22,449 nt of DNA from NCBI GenBank assembly GCA_025201705.1, contig MU617125.1, positions 1-22,449 on the forward strand. Reading direction: 5' to 3'. The notes under the pieces are model-generated. The model saw only the letters and a program-made list of their open reading frames with translations, searched no databases and was not told the DNA's origin. This stretch comes from Dissophora ornata (Eukaryota; Mortierellomycota; Mortierellomycetes; Mortierellales; Mortierellaceae). The position numbers and the translations under genes were made by a program. Shown here one piece after another: positions 11,735 through 20,770 of this stretch (its first letter is position 1; each line of letters opens with the position of its first letter).

Positions 11735-12202
11735 AAGTAATTAGTACAGCACAAAGGTGTACAAGGTCAACCCATGAGTGTGTCTTGCACCCACTGTTTT
11801 TATTGTGACCCACAGCGTCATCTGGCCTTTGAGAATTTAGCACAGTTCTTGCTTGAGATCTTTGGATCTGTCCGTGCCAGCCTTCCAGCAGGTAAGCCCT
11901 CCATTTATTTGAGAATCGGCAGTGGCGGATCCAACGATCATGTCGTGTGCAATAAAAATGACGAAAAAAAAAAATGCTGATGAAAGCCATCAGCTGCTTT
12001 GCTCGTCTTTTCATTGCAGTCCGCTCTCTTGGAAGTACAGCTTTCTCTCTTTCTCGCGTTCGATCGACTTGGCTTCTGCGTTTGTCTCTTTACCACACAC
12101 ACACTCCCCTAGGCTCGCAGTTGCAGAATAGAGCTCTTAGCCCGCCGAAAAATCCGAACACACACCACCAGCCTAAATAATCTACTAGGACGAATCCTCG
12201 CT
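11735..12202 (+). promoter_or_regulatory. Upstream region of the Caprin-like gene, possibly with an upstream exon
   Basis: This is the 468-bp gap between the ArfGAP poly(A) signal and the Caprin-like start. It contains a strong donor (CAG then GTAAGC at 11892) and an acceptor (CTACTAG ending at 12189) 13 bp before the ATG. Together they would define an intron of about 298 bp. Splicing it would join an upstream ATG at 11774 in frame to the gene, adding about 44 residues; alternatively it is a 5' UTR intron. CT-rich tracts and CACACA repeats lie at 12040-12110. Confidence 0.4.
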
Positions 12203-15030
12203 ATGACTGTTGTCCACTTGTCGGGGAACAAGAAGAAGCTGAAAAAAGGCGTCCGGGAACAGAACAGGTCAGTGAGTCTGACGACCTCTCCTGTGACGCC
12301 GTCTGCGCCTTCTGGGCGTGAGATCGCAGCAGTGACAAAGTCTTGTTTGGAAATCGCCACCACCACCACTACTGCAGCCAGCGCAGAGCAGCGGCCTCAA
12401 GGCAAGGAGGAATTGTATGGCGGGGATTCTGCCTCAGACCTTGATGAAAAGAACATGAATCCATACATGAAGATCATCTCTCGCCGCATGCGGAACCTCC
12501 GAAAGCGACTGGCAAGCCTTTTTTTTTTTTTCTTCGTTCTTTGATTGTTATTTTGCTTTTTACGGGAGTTTTTTTTTGGTCGAGAGATGTGGCATGCTAT
12601 ACCCACTTTTTGGGCATGCCAAGTTTTTCTAAGCTCTTTGCTTTTGTTGCTTGCTGTTGTCGTAATAGGGGAGAATGGAGTCTACCGAGAAGGCACTTAG
12701 GTCGGACCCAAACGCTAGGGAGAAGATGCAGCCTGATCAACTCTGTGCTCTCGAACAGAAGTCAGAGGTGATCGCCCGGCTGAAGGAACAGGAGGAGCTT
12801 ATGGCGTCCATGAAGACCCAGTTCGCAACTGTATGTGACATGTGCACTGATTATTATTTTTTTGGCCTTGAGATCCAACTAAAGACAACCTCACTGATCT
12901 CTTCAAACGTCATCTGCTATTGTGTCAAACAGGATCAACTGGCCCTCGAGGGCCAAGATCGTGAACGTGAGCAACGGAGCGATCCAATATCACAACATCA
13001 CGAAGCAGCCTCACTTGTACAGCTGCTGCGTCTCTTCTACACGCTCAAGCAGCTCGAGGACCCCACCGTCATTCTCGACGGACCGCTGTCCAACCTTCTG
13101 AAGACACTCTGCTCCTTTCGCGCGCATCTGTTCAAAATCGCAGAGTCGGCCGAGATTACCGGGGACATGCAGTGTCATCAAGAACTTTACATAGCCGTGA
13201 AGAAGCTTGCGGAAGCTAGTCCGGATCGTGTTTACGAAGAGGATCTTGTAACCTGTAAGTCTTTCTCAAATGGCTCTGTTTTTTTTTCTAGGTAGAAAAA
13301 AATCCTACGCCCGTCCCATGATTGTACTAACGCGCATTGGGCGATACAAAAATAGACAAAGATATTCAAGACGAAGTGTGCCGTATAACGCATGCGCCTA
13401 GGGACCTCGAAGCGAAGGTTGTCGAGGACGACCCACAGTTGTTTTCGCCTGCCATTTCTTTTAACACTTCTGAGCAAGCCTACATCACGCACCAAGACAG
13501 CTCACAGGATTTGACTCTCTCGCCTGTGATGAATCAAAGTCCTTTGATTTCGGTGAAAACGGACGTGATCTCGTCCCGACTCGCCAACAAGGACGATGAC
13601 TTGATTCAGCTTGCGGATGATGGCAACAGCCAGAACTTTGTAGCTCCAACTCCCGCCGAACTCACTCAAAACCGTGAGTAGTCTTTTTTCCGCATAAAAA
13701 CACCAAAAGAACCGATCTATGTAACGGATCAAAAAGCATTTTTCAGTTCTAATAGTCGCTGTTCATTTGCACCCCCGGAGAGGGGGGTTATTTTTATCGT
13801 TGTACAGGGGAGGCCATTGCAGAAACTTTCTCTGATTCTGGTACAACGGGCGCGACGCCCTCGGGAATGACACTTTTGCAACAGATGCAGCCAGAACCAC
13901 TGTTAGATCCGCAATCAAAGCCAGTTCAAGTTCCGCAGCATCAGCAACAACCCTCTCCACCGCCAAGCTATCATGCGCAGTATGACACTATCCAATGCGT
14001 TTATGCTGTGATGGAGTACAGCCAAGGTATCTTCTGTGAGCCCCATCTCTTGGAGTCGTCGTCGTCACCACAGCCAACCGTATCACATTCTCGGCAGCAG
14101 CTCAGAGACGCTTGCTGCGCGAGCAATCGTTCAAGCAGCTGCACGCCGCCTGTCCACCAAGACCAGCTGTCCGAAATAGAAAGAGAATACGCGAAGAAGG
14201 TTCAGTGCGCCGTCTCTGAAGATCACAGGTCTGGTTTCGAAACACGTCTGGAGCGCGAACAGGGCCAGCAGGGAGAGTCTCAAGCTCAAGAGAGGTCTCG
14301 AAGCCACGAGTACGAGCGCGCACACCTGGTCGTGGCAGACTCGCGTGGTTCGGATCACCGGGCGGTAGAGGTGGTAGTGACGACAGCAGCGACAGCACTA
14401 CCGAGCACAATTTCGGAGCCCATGCGCTCTCAAGTAGTCTCCAATATCCAGTTTCGACAGTTTGAGAATGAGCGGGAGCCCAATCAAGAGGCGCAAGAGA
14501 GGCACAATGTGAGCAATTCCAGGTCCGGTTCCAGTTCCAGGTCAGATTCAATGAACGCTCTGGACCATGGCCAGCTGTCGCCGAGCCTCGAGAAGCATAA
14601 AGATCGACCACCACAGCAACAGAGTCCGAAGCGGAACAAAGTGAATGGTCACAAGCATGACAGCGGTGTGCAACAGAAGCTCCAGTCTCGGGGATCTAGG
14701 CCTGTCGACGCAGAGGTGATTCCTGATGTACAAGAAGGCCAGGTTTACGTGATGCATGAGCATGATGTATGTTCATATCCACAATTGCATCCAACACAAT
14801 ATCAGCAGCAAGAGCCCGTGCCACAGCCGCATCCTCAGCTTCATATCCAGCCGTACCTCCACCAGCACTATTATCAGTACCCACACTACTACTATCCAGG
14901 CTACCTATTGAGCTATGAAAGCATCCTTCCACACGAGTTTGCGCCGAGCGATGCAAACGCTGTGGTCGGTGTTGCTGAGCCTGGAGCAGGAGCAGACAAT
15001 GGAGGAGGAGCGATGCCACAACGCCAGTAG
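12203..15030 (+). CDS. Caprin-like protein, putative RNA-granule coiled-coil protein
   Basis: Five exons (12203-12511, 12669-12830, 12933-13254, 13356-13673, 13808-15030) give 777 aa. Residues 87-264 resemble the N-terminal conserved region (HR1) of Caprin: NPYMKIISRRMRNLRKRL leads into a basic/acidic helix, then MQPDQLCALEQKSEV, which parallels the LNQDQLDAVSKYQEV-type segment of animal Caprins. A helical domain with LLRLFYTLKQLEDPTVI and LYIAVKKLAEASPDRVYEEDL follows, in the place of the Caprin dimerisation domain. The remaining 500 residues are low complexity: acidic/Ser, a short Arg/Ser region (about 450-560) and a Gln/His/Pro/Tyr-rich end. Known for animal Caprins: RNA binding and stress-granule assembly with G3BP. 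Intron 1 appears to use a GC donor. The large last exon may hide a further small intron. The family call is by motif recall only. Confidence 0.72.
12512..12668 (+). other. Probable GC-AG intron 1 of the Caprin-like gene
   Basis: CGACTG is followed by GCAAGC and then a T13 run, and the intron ends GTAATAG before GGGAGAATG. Phase 0 splicing joins NLRKRL to GRMESTEK, restoring a continuous helix like that of Caprin. The next GT downstream (12535) also keeps frame but would insert ASLFFFFF into the coiled coil, so the GC donor is preferred. Confidence 0.65.
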
Positions 15031-15131
15031 CTCGAGTTGATTCACGAGCAGGACGAGTACGCTGTCTGAGAGAGACTCATGGGCGTGGCTAAAAAAAAAG
15101 CAAAACAAAAGAAAAACTAATTTCCAGGCGG

Positions 15132-15269
15132 AATAAACTACGGGCGAACACAGCGCACGCAGTGAAGGAGACAGGACCTCTCTGGGAGTGGCAGTACCCG
15201 AGGGGATGGACAGGACAGTACATCCCAGATAGGAAAGTAGGGGGACAGCTGGTGCGCTGGCAGAATAAA
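15132..15269 (+). terminator. Poly(A) signals after the Caprin-like gene
   Basis: AATAAA occurs at 15132-15137, about 100 bp after the stop, and again at 15264-15269. Which one is used cannot be read from sequence. Confidence 0.5.
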
Positions 15270-15654
15270 GCAAGAAGAGTTGGAGCTAGCAGCCGGATGC
15301 GCCTGGTGGCGATGGAAGGATTCTTCAGCTTCCATTGTCGCCCTTATTTTTTTTTTCCGATCTTTTTTTTTTAAATTGGGTCGATCCCCTTAACTCAATT
15401 GTACCAAAGACCACCTGCTGGCCAGGCGACAGAAGGGGGGCGAGACTTGTTTACCGGGGATAGCGCGAGCAACGGACCAAAAAACAAGAAATGGACATCC
15501 ATGTCTCGATGGGGGAGAATCCGCTTTCCCTTCCTCTCATGCACATTCCTGTCCTGTCCTCTTCTGTCCCCGTGCCCCGCCATCCCGCCATCCCCATCCA
15601 CATCCGCGCCTCATCCATCCATTTCTGCACACATCCCCATCACATCGCCGCGCC
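15270..15654 (+). promoter_or_regulatory. Upstream region of the membrane-protein gene
   Basis: The 385-bp interval has T-runs at 15349-15374 and then a C-rich leader (15535-15650) dominated by CCATCC/CATCC units. The start context GCCGCGCCATGG is a close match to a strong eukaryotic initiation site. No TATA box is evident. Confidence 0.45.
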
Positions 15655-17625
15655 ATGGCTGCCACGTCGCTGACGGCCATCCCATCCACACAGCCAAGCT
15701 GTGGGTCCATCTCTGTCCTCCATCCCACCCCTCAATGTCCCTCCAGCAACAGCACCACCATCGCCAGCAACGGCACAGTCATCAGTGACCCTCTAGGGTG
15801 CTTCATCCAAATAACCGGCCTCTTCTGCGCGCCTCTCTCCACCACCCGCGGTTTCCTCTACTCTCTTGACCCCACCTATCGCCAGAACAGCTCTGTCACC
15901 TCCAGCACCAGCAACGCCAACAGCTCAGAGGCAGTCCTCCCTCATTTCATCCCCTACCTCTCCACTGCCACCAACGACAACGTTACAAATCCATCACCGC
16001 CTCTCCTCGGTGTCGACAGCCAGCCCGTCAACTATGAGGGCCCTGCGCGGCTCGGTCAGACCTGCATCGGTATCCCATTACCCGCCGCCACAGACCCCTT
16101 GTTTCTGACTCTGGTCTCGGTCGCGAACCAGCGTCTGAACTACACTGTTGGCTTCCTCCCCGGGGCAGGTGCAGGCTCAAACGTGTTTGATCTTCGGGGC
16201 GACTGTGAACAAGGCTCCTACTGTGACCTCACCACCCCTGGTGGAGGTGTTGGCACCTGCAAGGAACAACTACCGAACTACCACAACTGCACGTCATATA
16301 TGCAGTGTATTTCTTTACGCTGTGACGAGATGCCAGTGGAATCCATCAAGGCCCGACTAACCCGGAGCAAGAGGAGCACACCTGATTTCTGTCTGCCCTC
16401 CAAGATAGAAAAGGGAGGCGATGGAACTACGGACCCCAGTTCAGGATTAGGAACTGGAGGAACTGGAGAGCCTACTTCTGGCAACAGCAACAGTGGAAGC
16501 TCGAATCAGCATTCCTACAAATTTGCGGCATGGATGGGAGCGATAATTGTCATGATTGTGGTATTGGGAGCAGCCGTTATCTTTGGTCTGGCGCGGAGGA
16601 GGAAAAAGCTGAGGGATGAGGAGAAGAAGAAGAAGAAGAAAGCTTCACGGACGGTGACTGAAAGGGATAGGGATCGAGAACGGACATTTACGCTGCCGTC
16701 CCAGATGCAGGACGAGAAGTCGGAGTATCTCTATCAGATGCATTCCCGGCACTCGGATGTTGACCAGGGCGGTAGGCAGCAAGGCCCAAAGGGCTTCTTT
16801 GCGATGCTATTTAAGAAACAGCGCAAGAGCAGCCGGCATATGGACGAAGCCAGCTCGAGTGTGGAAAATGTCTCTGGAGGGGTGGCGAGAACAATGCGGC
16901 GCAGGCCCGTGGATGATGCTGCCTCGGTAACAGATTCCTCCTTTATTTCGCTCGAGGATGTCGGTTCTGCTTCATTTGTTCATTCGGTCGATGTAGCTGC
17001 AGCTGCAGCTGCATCCCTGCATCATGATGATCCTACTGCTATCCCTCCAAGTCCGCTGGAGAGTCCATTATCACCCACGACGACCGCACGTCTCTCGACG
17101 GACTCTGTGTCGAGTGACCCATTCTCAACCGCAAGCAGCAAGAATGCAGATAACCAAGCATCAAGGCTCTCTGTCACTATACCCAGGATTACCACCACGC
17201 TTTCGGAGCCACAACAGCATCTTTCTTCATCTCCCTCATCATTATCTCCACCATCATTATCATCTTTGCCTGGCCACTTTGACGAGGGCGAGTCTCCATC
17301 GCATCTTTTGCGTCTCTCCGGTGGCAGTCTTGGGCCTTCTTCTTCCTCTCCATCGTCATCTCTGTACGGTTCCTCACCATCATCACCGTCAGATGCATCG
17401 TCCAGATCCTCAAGGAAAGGTTCTGGGCACGCTTTCTTGTCAACGCCGTCCGCGTCAGCTTCGACTTCAATATCAGTAGCACATGCACCTAGTTCCCCAA
17501 TCTCACCCATCTCACCCATCTCGCCGATATCGCCCATCTCGCCGAGGAGGCCGTCGACGACGAATGGCGGGCATTCGTCGCGGCTTTCGCATCGACAGAG
17601 CACGCAAGTTGTGCGCAAGACGTAG
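15655..17625 (+). CDS. Single-pass membrane protein with Cys-rich ectodomain, unknown function
   Basis: An intronless 656-aa frame. The first 290 residues hold 12 cysteines (including GDCEQGSYCDLTT, GTCKEQ, HNCTSYMQCISLRC and DFCLPS) and seven N-glycosylation sequons, as expected of an exported disulphide-bonded domain. A Gly/Ser-rich stalk precedes one transmembrane helix (about 291-314, WMGAIIVMIVVLGAAVIFGLA), followed by a strongly basic stop-transfer stretch (RRRKK and polylysine). The tail of about 340 residues is Ser/Pro-rich, with five SPI units near the end and basic patches such as KKQRKSSRH. The topology suggests a cell-surface receptor or wall-sensor-like protein, but no family was recognised. 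There is no clear N-terminal signal peptide; insertion may use the TM as signal anchor, or a signal-peptide exon may lie upstream. No AATAAA was found shortly after the stop. Confidence 0.7.
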   Translation: MAATSLTAIPSTQPSCGSISVLHPTPQCPSSNSTTIASNGTVISDPLGCFIQITGLFCAPLSTTRGFLYSLDPTYRQNSSVTSSTSNANSSEAVLPHFIPYLSTATNDNVTNPSPPLLGVDSQPVNYEGPARLGQTCIGIPLPAATDPLFLTLVSVANQRLNYTVGFLPGAGAGSNVFDLRGDCEQGSYCDLTTPGGGVGTCKEQLPNYHNCTSYMQCISLRCDEMPVESIKARLTRSKRSTPDFCLPSKIEKGGDGTTDPSSGLGTGGTGEPTSGNSNSGSSNQHSYKFAAWMGAIIVMIVVLGAAVIFGLARRRKKLRDEEKKKKKKASRTVTERDRDRERTFTLPSQMQDEKSEYLYQMHSRHSDVDQGGRQQGPKGFFAMLFKKQRKSSRHMDEASSSVENVSGGVARTMRRRPVDDAASVTDSSFISLEDVGSASFVHSVDVAAAAAASLHHDDPTAIPPSPLESPLSPTTTARLSTDSVSSDPFSTASSKNADNQASRLSVTIPRITTTLSEPQQHLSSSPSSLSPPSLSSLPGHFDEGESPSHLLRLSGGSLGPSSSSPSSSLYGSSPSSPSDASSRSSRKGSGHAFLSTPSASASTSISVAHAPSSPISPISPISPISPISPRRPSTTNGGHSSRLSHRQSTQVVRKT

Positions 17626-18743
17626 TTATATGTGTGGTTGTAGATTATACAGTTTTTTGCCCGCAAGATTCCCTAATAACAAATGCACACATCATTCAGC
17701 ATGCAATCGTTTGGCGGCGAAAATGAAAATGAGGTGGTGGCCCATCAGTCAGCCTTTTTTGTCTCTGCTCTGTCTCCAACGTCAATAATGTATTAATTAT
17801 TAATAGTTCGATTTTTTTTTTTTTTTTTATTTATTATTGCAAGCATTGTCTCTACATGAAGTTCTATCATTCCGAATACCTATCACAACTCTGAATCGAG
17901 ACCAAAAAAAACAACGACAAACTGGTTAGATATATCGTTCATTGTAAATGTCTTTAGACAAAATCTCGCCTTCAACCGATTCCACACCGCAAGAAAAAAA
18001 GCAAGACTGGTTTTGAGAAAAGTTGGGAAGAGACAAAGACTCAGAGATCTTGGTGTATAAATGGTATGGTCCGCATGGCAATAAAGCTCTCAGGAAGCGA
18101 ACATTGTTCTAATCATTGCTGTATCCCCTCCGCTTCTTTTCCCCAAACAGTCTTTCTTTGTTTTTTTTTCCTCGCATGTGTATGTGTGTATGTGGCACGC
18201 GATTAAAGGAAAAGGCTTAACTTACCACCTGTGTTTCTGGACAATCTTTACGCGTGTTGAGTAAAAGGGCCGAAGTCTAGATGGGAGTCTGAAATGCAAA
18301 CATATGGTGTTAGCATATCAAGTGCCAGAACAATAGCTTAAAAAAAACGCGTGGATAGAGAGATGTGAGGAAAAGACACAAAGAGCAAAGATTGAAAGGT
18401 AATGGCTTCAGTAAAGTAGGGGTTTCATAAAGCACAAGACCGCTAGAGTAGGACCCGGCAAGGTCCCACGGCAACAAGGCCCAGATCAAACGCAAATTAC
18501 AATAAACCATCGTGAGCCTCTTTCTTTCTGCATCTTTCTCTCCCTCACTCTCTCTGTCTATCTGCTTCCTGTCATAGGAAGCAAGAGCAATTGAGGATGT
18601 GCTGTGGAACGAGCGGATTTGAGGAGTTAAAGACTTACCAGTTGAGGGAGCAGGAAAGGACAGGGAAGGGGGTTTGTGTAAAAGATGTGAAGAGTAGAAG
18701 AAAGAAAGTATGCCGATGCGATTGTTTATAGTCCACGAGAGTG

Positions 18744-18776
<33 letters not shown>

Positions 18777-18909
18777 TCACAGTGTGATGTCTTAGGAAAT
18801 GTATTTTGCGCACAGTCTGCGCTTTGAACTTTCCTCGCGTCTTGCGGTGAAAAAATGTGTTTACTACACAGACATTTTGACGGGACGAAGAAAAATAAAT
18901 ACACATCGA
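17626..18909. other. Geneless interval with homopolymers and unpaired splice signals
   Basis: No conserved protein is visible in 1.28 kb. It contains T17 (17812-17828) and A31 (18744-18774). On the minus strand two strong donors occur, CTG then GTAAGT near 18639 and GTG then GTAAGT near 18226, each with plausible acceptors nearby, but no frame-consistent gene could be assembled. A small spliced gene or noncoding transcript on the minus strand is possible. No tRNA, snoRNA or rRNA pattern was recognised. Confidence 0.5.
18744..18774. repeat. A31 homopolymer
   Basis: Thirty-one consecutive A on the plus strand, the same length as the tract at 2866-2896. It lies about 135 bp before the Helitron palindrome. 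It could be slippage or the relic of a poly(A) tail, but no retroposed gene is recognisable beside it. Confidence 0.9.
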
Positions 18910-18977
18910 AAGGCACGTAACTGTGCAACTATGTATGCTTTACTGTGTTTGCTATGGTGTTGAAGTACAAGGCTAGA

Positions 18978-19255
18978 TTTACCATCTTATTGGGTCATTA
19001 CTCCCACCACTCGAAGGCAATGTCAAGTGTGCACAAATCTATTTCCACGACCCACAGATGCAGGCTAGAGAGAGGAACTTGGTCTTTCAAGAAGCACTCG
19101 ATCATGAGCTTCTGTTCGAACTTCAATATTTGCTGGATGAAATCAACCCACTTTGCCAGCTGTACAAGTCTATTCGCCAACGTGAAATTCTCGACGATTT
19201 GGCACAATACAAAAATTGTATTGAAAGGCAAAGTTCGATCAAACAACAATCTTGA
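18978..19255 (+). pseudogene. Helitron N-domain fragment, left arm
   Basis: Open reading from IYHLIGSLLPPLEGNVKCAQ through IYFHDPQMQARERN and DEINPLCQLYKSIRQRE to a stop at 19253-19255, about 91 residues. The triplet just upstream in frame is TAG; it could equally be the end of an intron acceptor (GGCTAG). In known Helitrons this region is part of a Rep/helicase of well over 1,000 residues, so this is a fragment. It is the plus-strand partner of the copy at 19376-19655. Confidence 0.8.
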
Positions 19256-19375
19256 AAGACTACACGACCTCCACTGAGGTTGCCGTTCTTTTACCTCGAA
19301 ACATCAATTCTAACCGATACTCGAGGTAAAAGAATGGCAACCTCAGTGGAGGTCGTAGGGGGGCCGTATAGTTTT

Positions 19376-19655
19376 TCAAGATTGTTGTTTGATCGAATGT
19401 TGCATTTCAACACAATTTTTGTATTGCGTCAAATCGTTAAGAATCTCGCGTTGGCGAATAGACTTGTACAGCTGGCAAAGAGGGTTGATTTCATCCAGCG
19501 AGTACTGAAACTCAAACAGAAGTTCATGATCGAGTGTTTCTTGAAAAACCAAGTTCCTCTCTCTAGCCTGCATCTGAGGGTCATGGAAATAGATCAACGT
19601 ACACTTGGAGTTGCCTTCGAGTGGTGGGAGTAATGATCCAATAAGATGGTAAATC
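19376..19655 (-). pseudogene. Helitron N-domain fragment, right arm
   Basis: Minus-strand counterpart of the left-arm fragment: IYHLIGSLLPPLEGNSKCTL, IYFHDPQMQARERN, LDEINPLCQLYKSIRQRE, stop at 19376-19378. Against the left arm it has substitutions such as A to T, L to F, L to S, D to N and A to T, yet both frames remain open. That implies a fairly recent inversion-duplication or some constraint. Confidence 0.8.
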
Positions 19656-19812
19656 TAGCCTTGAACTTTAACACTTTAGCAAACACAGTAAAGCATGCGT
19701 AGTTGCACGGTTACGTGCCTTGTATGGTTTTTTTTTGCGTCGACAAGCTGCTGATATCCCTCGCAAGAACAGTCGTTGGTCGATCGCCTCCTTGCGTCTC
19801 CAAGCTTAGCCT

Positions 19813-19880
19813 TCTTTGGCGCTGGCGGGGTCTCTTTGGCGCTGGCGGGGTCTCTTTGGCGCTGGCGGGGTCTCTTTGGC
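19813..19880. repeat. 20-bp tandem repeat, 3.4 copies
   Basis: The unit TCTTTGGCGCTGGCGGGGTC repeats exactly at 19813-19832, 19833-19852 and 19853-19872, with 8 more bases after. A 20-bp period is not a multiple of three, so every copy is read in a different frame; a minus-strand open frame across it (19676-19948) is Lys/Arg/Pro-rich and not credible as a protein without other support. Confidence 0.95.
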
Positions 19881-20040
19881 CGCTCTTTTCGGCTGTTGCT
19901 GCGTCGTGTCACCTGGAGGAGGTACGTTTTGTTCCGCCTCTGGTTCATGTTGCCTTTTTCCTTGTGCCTGCTAGCATATCTATATTAATTGACAGTTGAT
20001 GGCGCAGTGTTGCAGTGTAGAACGTAAAGCTTTGGCGTGC

Positions 20041-20175
20041 AGGGAGGGAAGAAGGGAAGAAGGGAAGAAGGGAAGGGGGAGGACCGGAGAATGAGGAGGA
20101 TGAGGGGGGGGGGGGGTTTTAAAAAAAAAGAGGAAAGAGGAAAGAGGAAAGAGGAAAGAGGAAAGCGGAAGGGGT
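20041..20175. repeat. Purine-rich tract with G-quadruplex motif
   Basis: The plus strand is almost pure purine. GGGAAGAA repeats at 20045-20078 give four G3 runs with 5-nt loops, a textbook G-quadruplex pattern. A run of about 13 G follows at 20105-20117, and five GAGGAAA units lie at 20130-20166. A TTTT and a few C/T bases interrupt it. Such tracts can also form triplex DNA. Confidence 0.8.
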
Positions 20176-20294
20176 CCTTGTCACGGTAGTCAAATTTGGA
20201 CCCGTGTCTAGAAAGTATGCACGTACACAATTGGCTTAAGTTTCATAGAGACTGAAAGTCATTCCCCAATGGTTAAACTTGTCTCGTCTCGTTC

Positions 20295-20490
20295 TAGAGG
20301 GATGGCCTTGGAAGGAAAGACTTGTAGTTGACAAATAGAATCCAGCGCAGACGCAGTGAAAATACTTGTCCACGACAAAGGTCGTATCGAGATGCGTATA
20401 GGTGCCTTTGAAAGTTGTCCGAGTGTCAGTGTGATACGCCTTGAGATGGTCCTTTCCACGAGTTGCAAGTTTGTATTGTCAGTGTGTGTG
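20295..20490 (-). pseudogene. Decayed partial copy of the zinc-finger gene
   Basis: The minus strand encodes KDHLKAYHTDTRTTFKG, THLDTTF, VVDKYFHCVCAGFYLS, closely matching KDHLRAYHTDTRTTFKC, THLDATF, VVDKYFHCVCARLYLS of the full gene at 20771-21814. The copy lacks the ERN codons, has Gly for a likely zinc-ligand Cys, loses similarity after STTSL, and has neither the RHYATC segment nor the coiled-coil region. No start codon in a matching position is retained. It lies downstream of its relative in the same orientation, so it looks like a degenerate tandem duplicate. Confidence 0.78.
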
Positions 20491-20547
20491 TGGGAGTATA
20501 GGTTGGCTTTTTATTTGTCGAACCTTAGTCGTAGGCTAGAAGGAAGA

Positions 20548-20640
20548 GAGGCAATAACAGCGTACATCAATGTGTTGTTAAGAGGCAATAACAGTGTACA
20601 TTCATGTGTTGTTAAGAAGCATGGCATACCTCTTCGTGTT
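20548..20640. repeat. GAGGCAATAACA repeat units beside the decayed copy
   Basis: Two units of about 34-43 bp, each beginning GAGGCAATAACA and continuing GTACAT, ATGTGTTGTTAAG, at 20548-20581 and 20582-20624. The same unit recurs upstream of the full-length zinc-finger gene, so the duplication carried the 5' flank with it. Confidence 0.8.
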
Positions 20641-20770
20641 TTTAGGAAGCATGTACGAAATGATAAAAAGATATTCCCCCGGGGGTTTATTCTCACCAGT
20701 AGTCTACCGTTAATCTGTCAAGCGGACACACAACCTACTCGCAAAAAGGCGTTCACAAACTAAGGAAAGC

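Larger units (their letters stand above)
18910..19721. mobile_element. 812-bp palindrome of two Helitron-derived fragments
   Basis: The left arm (18910-19299) and right arm (19321-19721) are inverted copies of each other separated by a 21-bp spacer. The arms start and end with AAGGCACGTAAC / GGTTACGTGCCTT and differ by scattered substitutions and one 11-bp length difference near the centre. Each arm read inward encodes a fragment like the conserved N-terminal Helitron domain (Helitron_like_N): IYHLIGSLLPPLEGN, IYFHDPQMQARERN, LDEINPLCQLYKSI. No helicase, Rep active-site segment or flanking Helitron ends were found, so this is not autonomous. The outer boundaries are set by loss of arm similarity. 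Confidence 0.85.

Noticed and set aside
17022..17666. 214-aa acidic minus-strand frame opposite the membrane-protein tail
   Set aside because: It is an antisense shadow of a Ser/Pro low-complexity tail; no domain, no promoter.
18310..18906. 198-aa minus-strand frame with a Phe run and a presequence-like RSFHSTSS segment
   Set aside because: It crosses the A31 tract and strong splice sites, and has no recognised domain; kept only as a splice-signal observation.
19280..19633. 117-aa plus-strand frame in the right palindrome arm
   Set aside because: It is the complement of the Helitron fragment; the Helitron-like peptide is on the minus strand.
19676..19948. 90-aa Lys/Arg/Pro-rich minus-strand frame
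   Set aside because: It is produced by the 20-bp repeat read in shifting frames and runs into the palindrome arm.
20041..20230. 81-aa minus-strand frame rich in Pro, Leu, Ser and Phe
   Set aside because: It is a translation of the pyrimidine complement of the purine tract.
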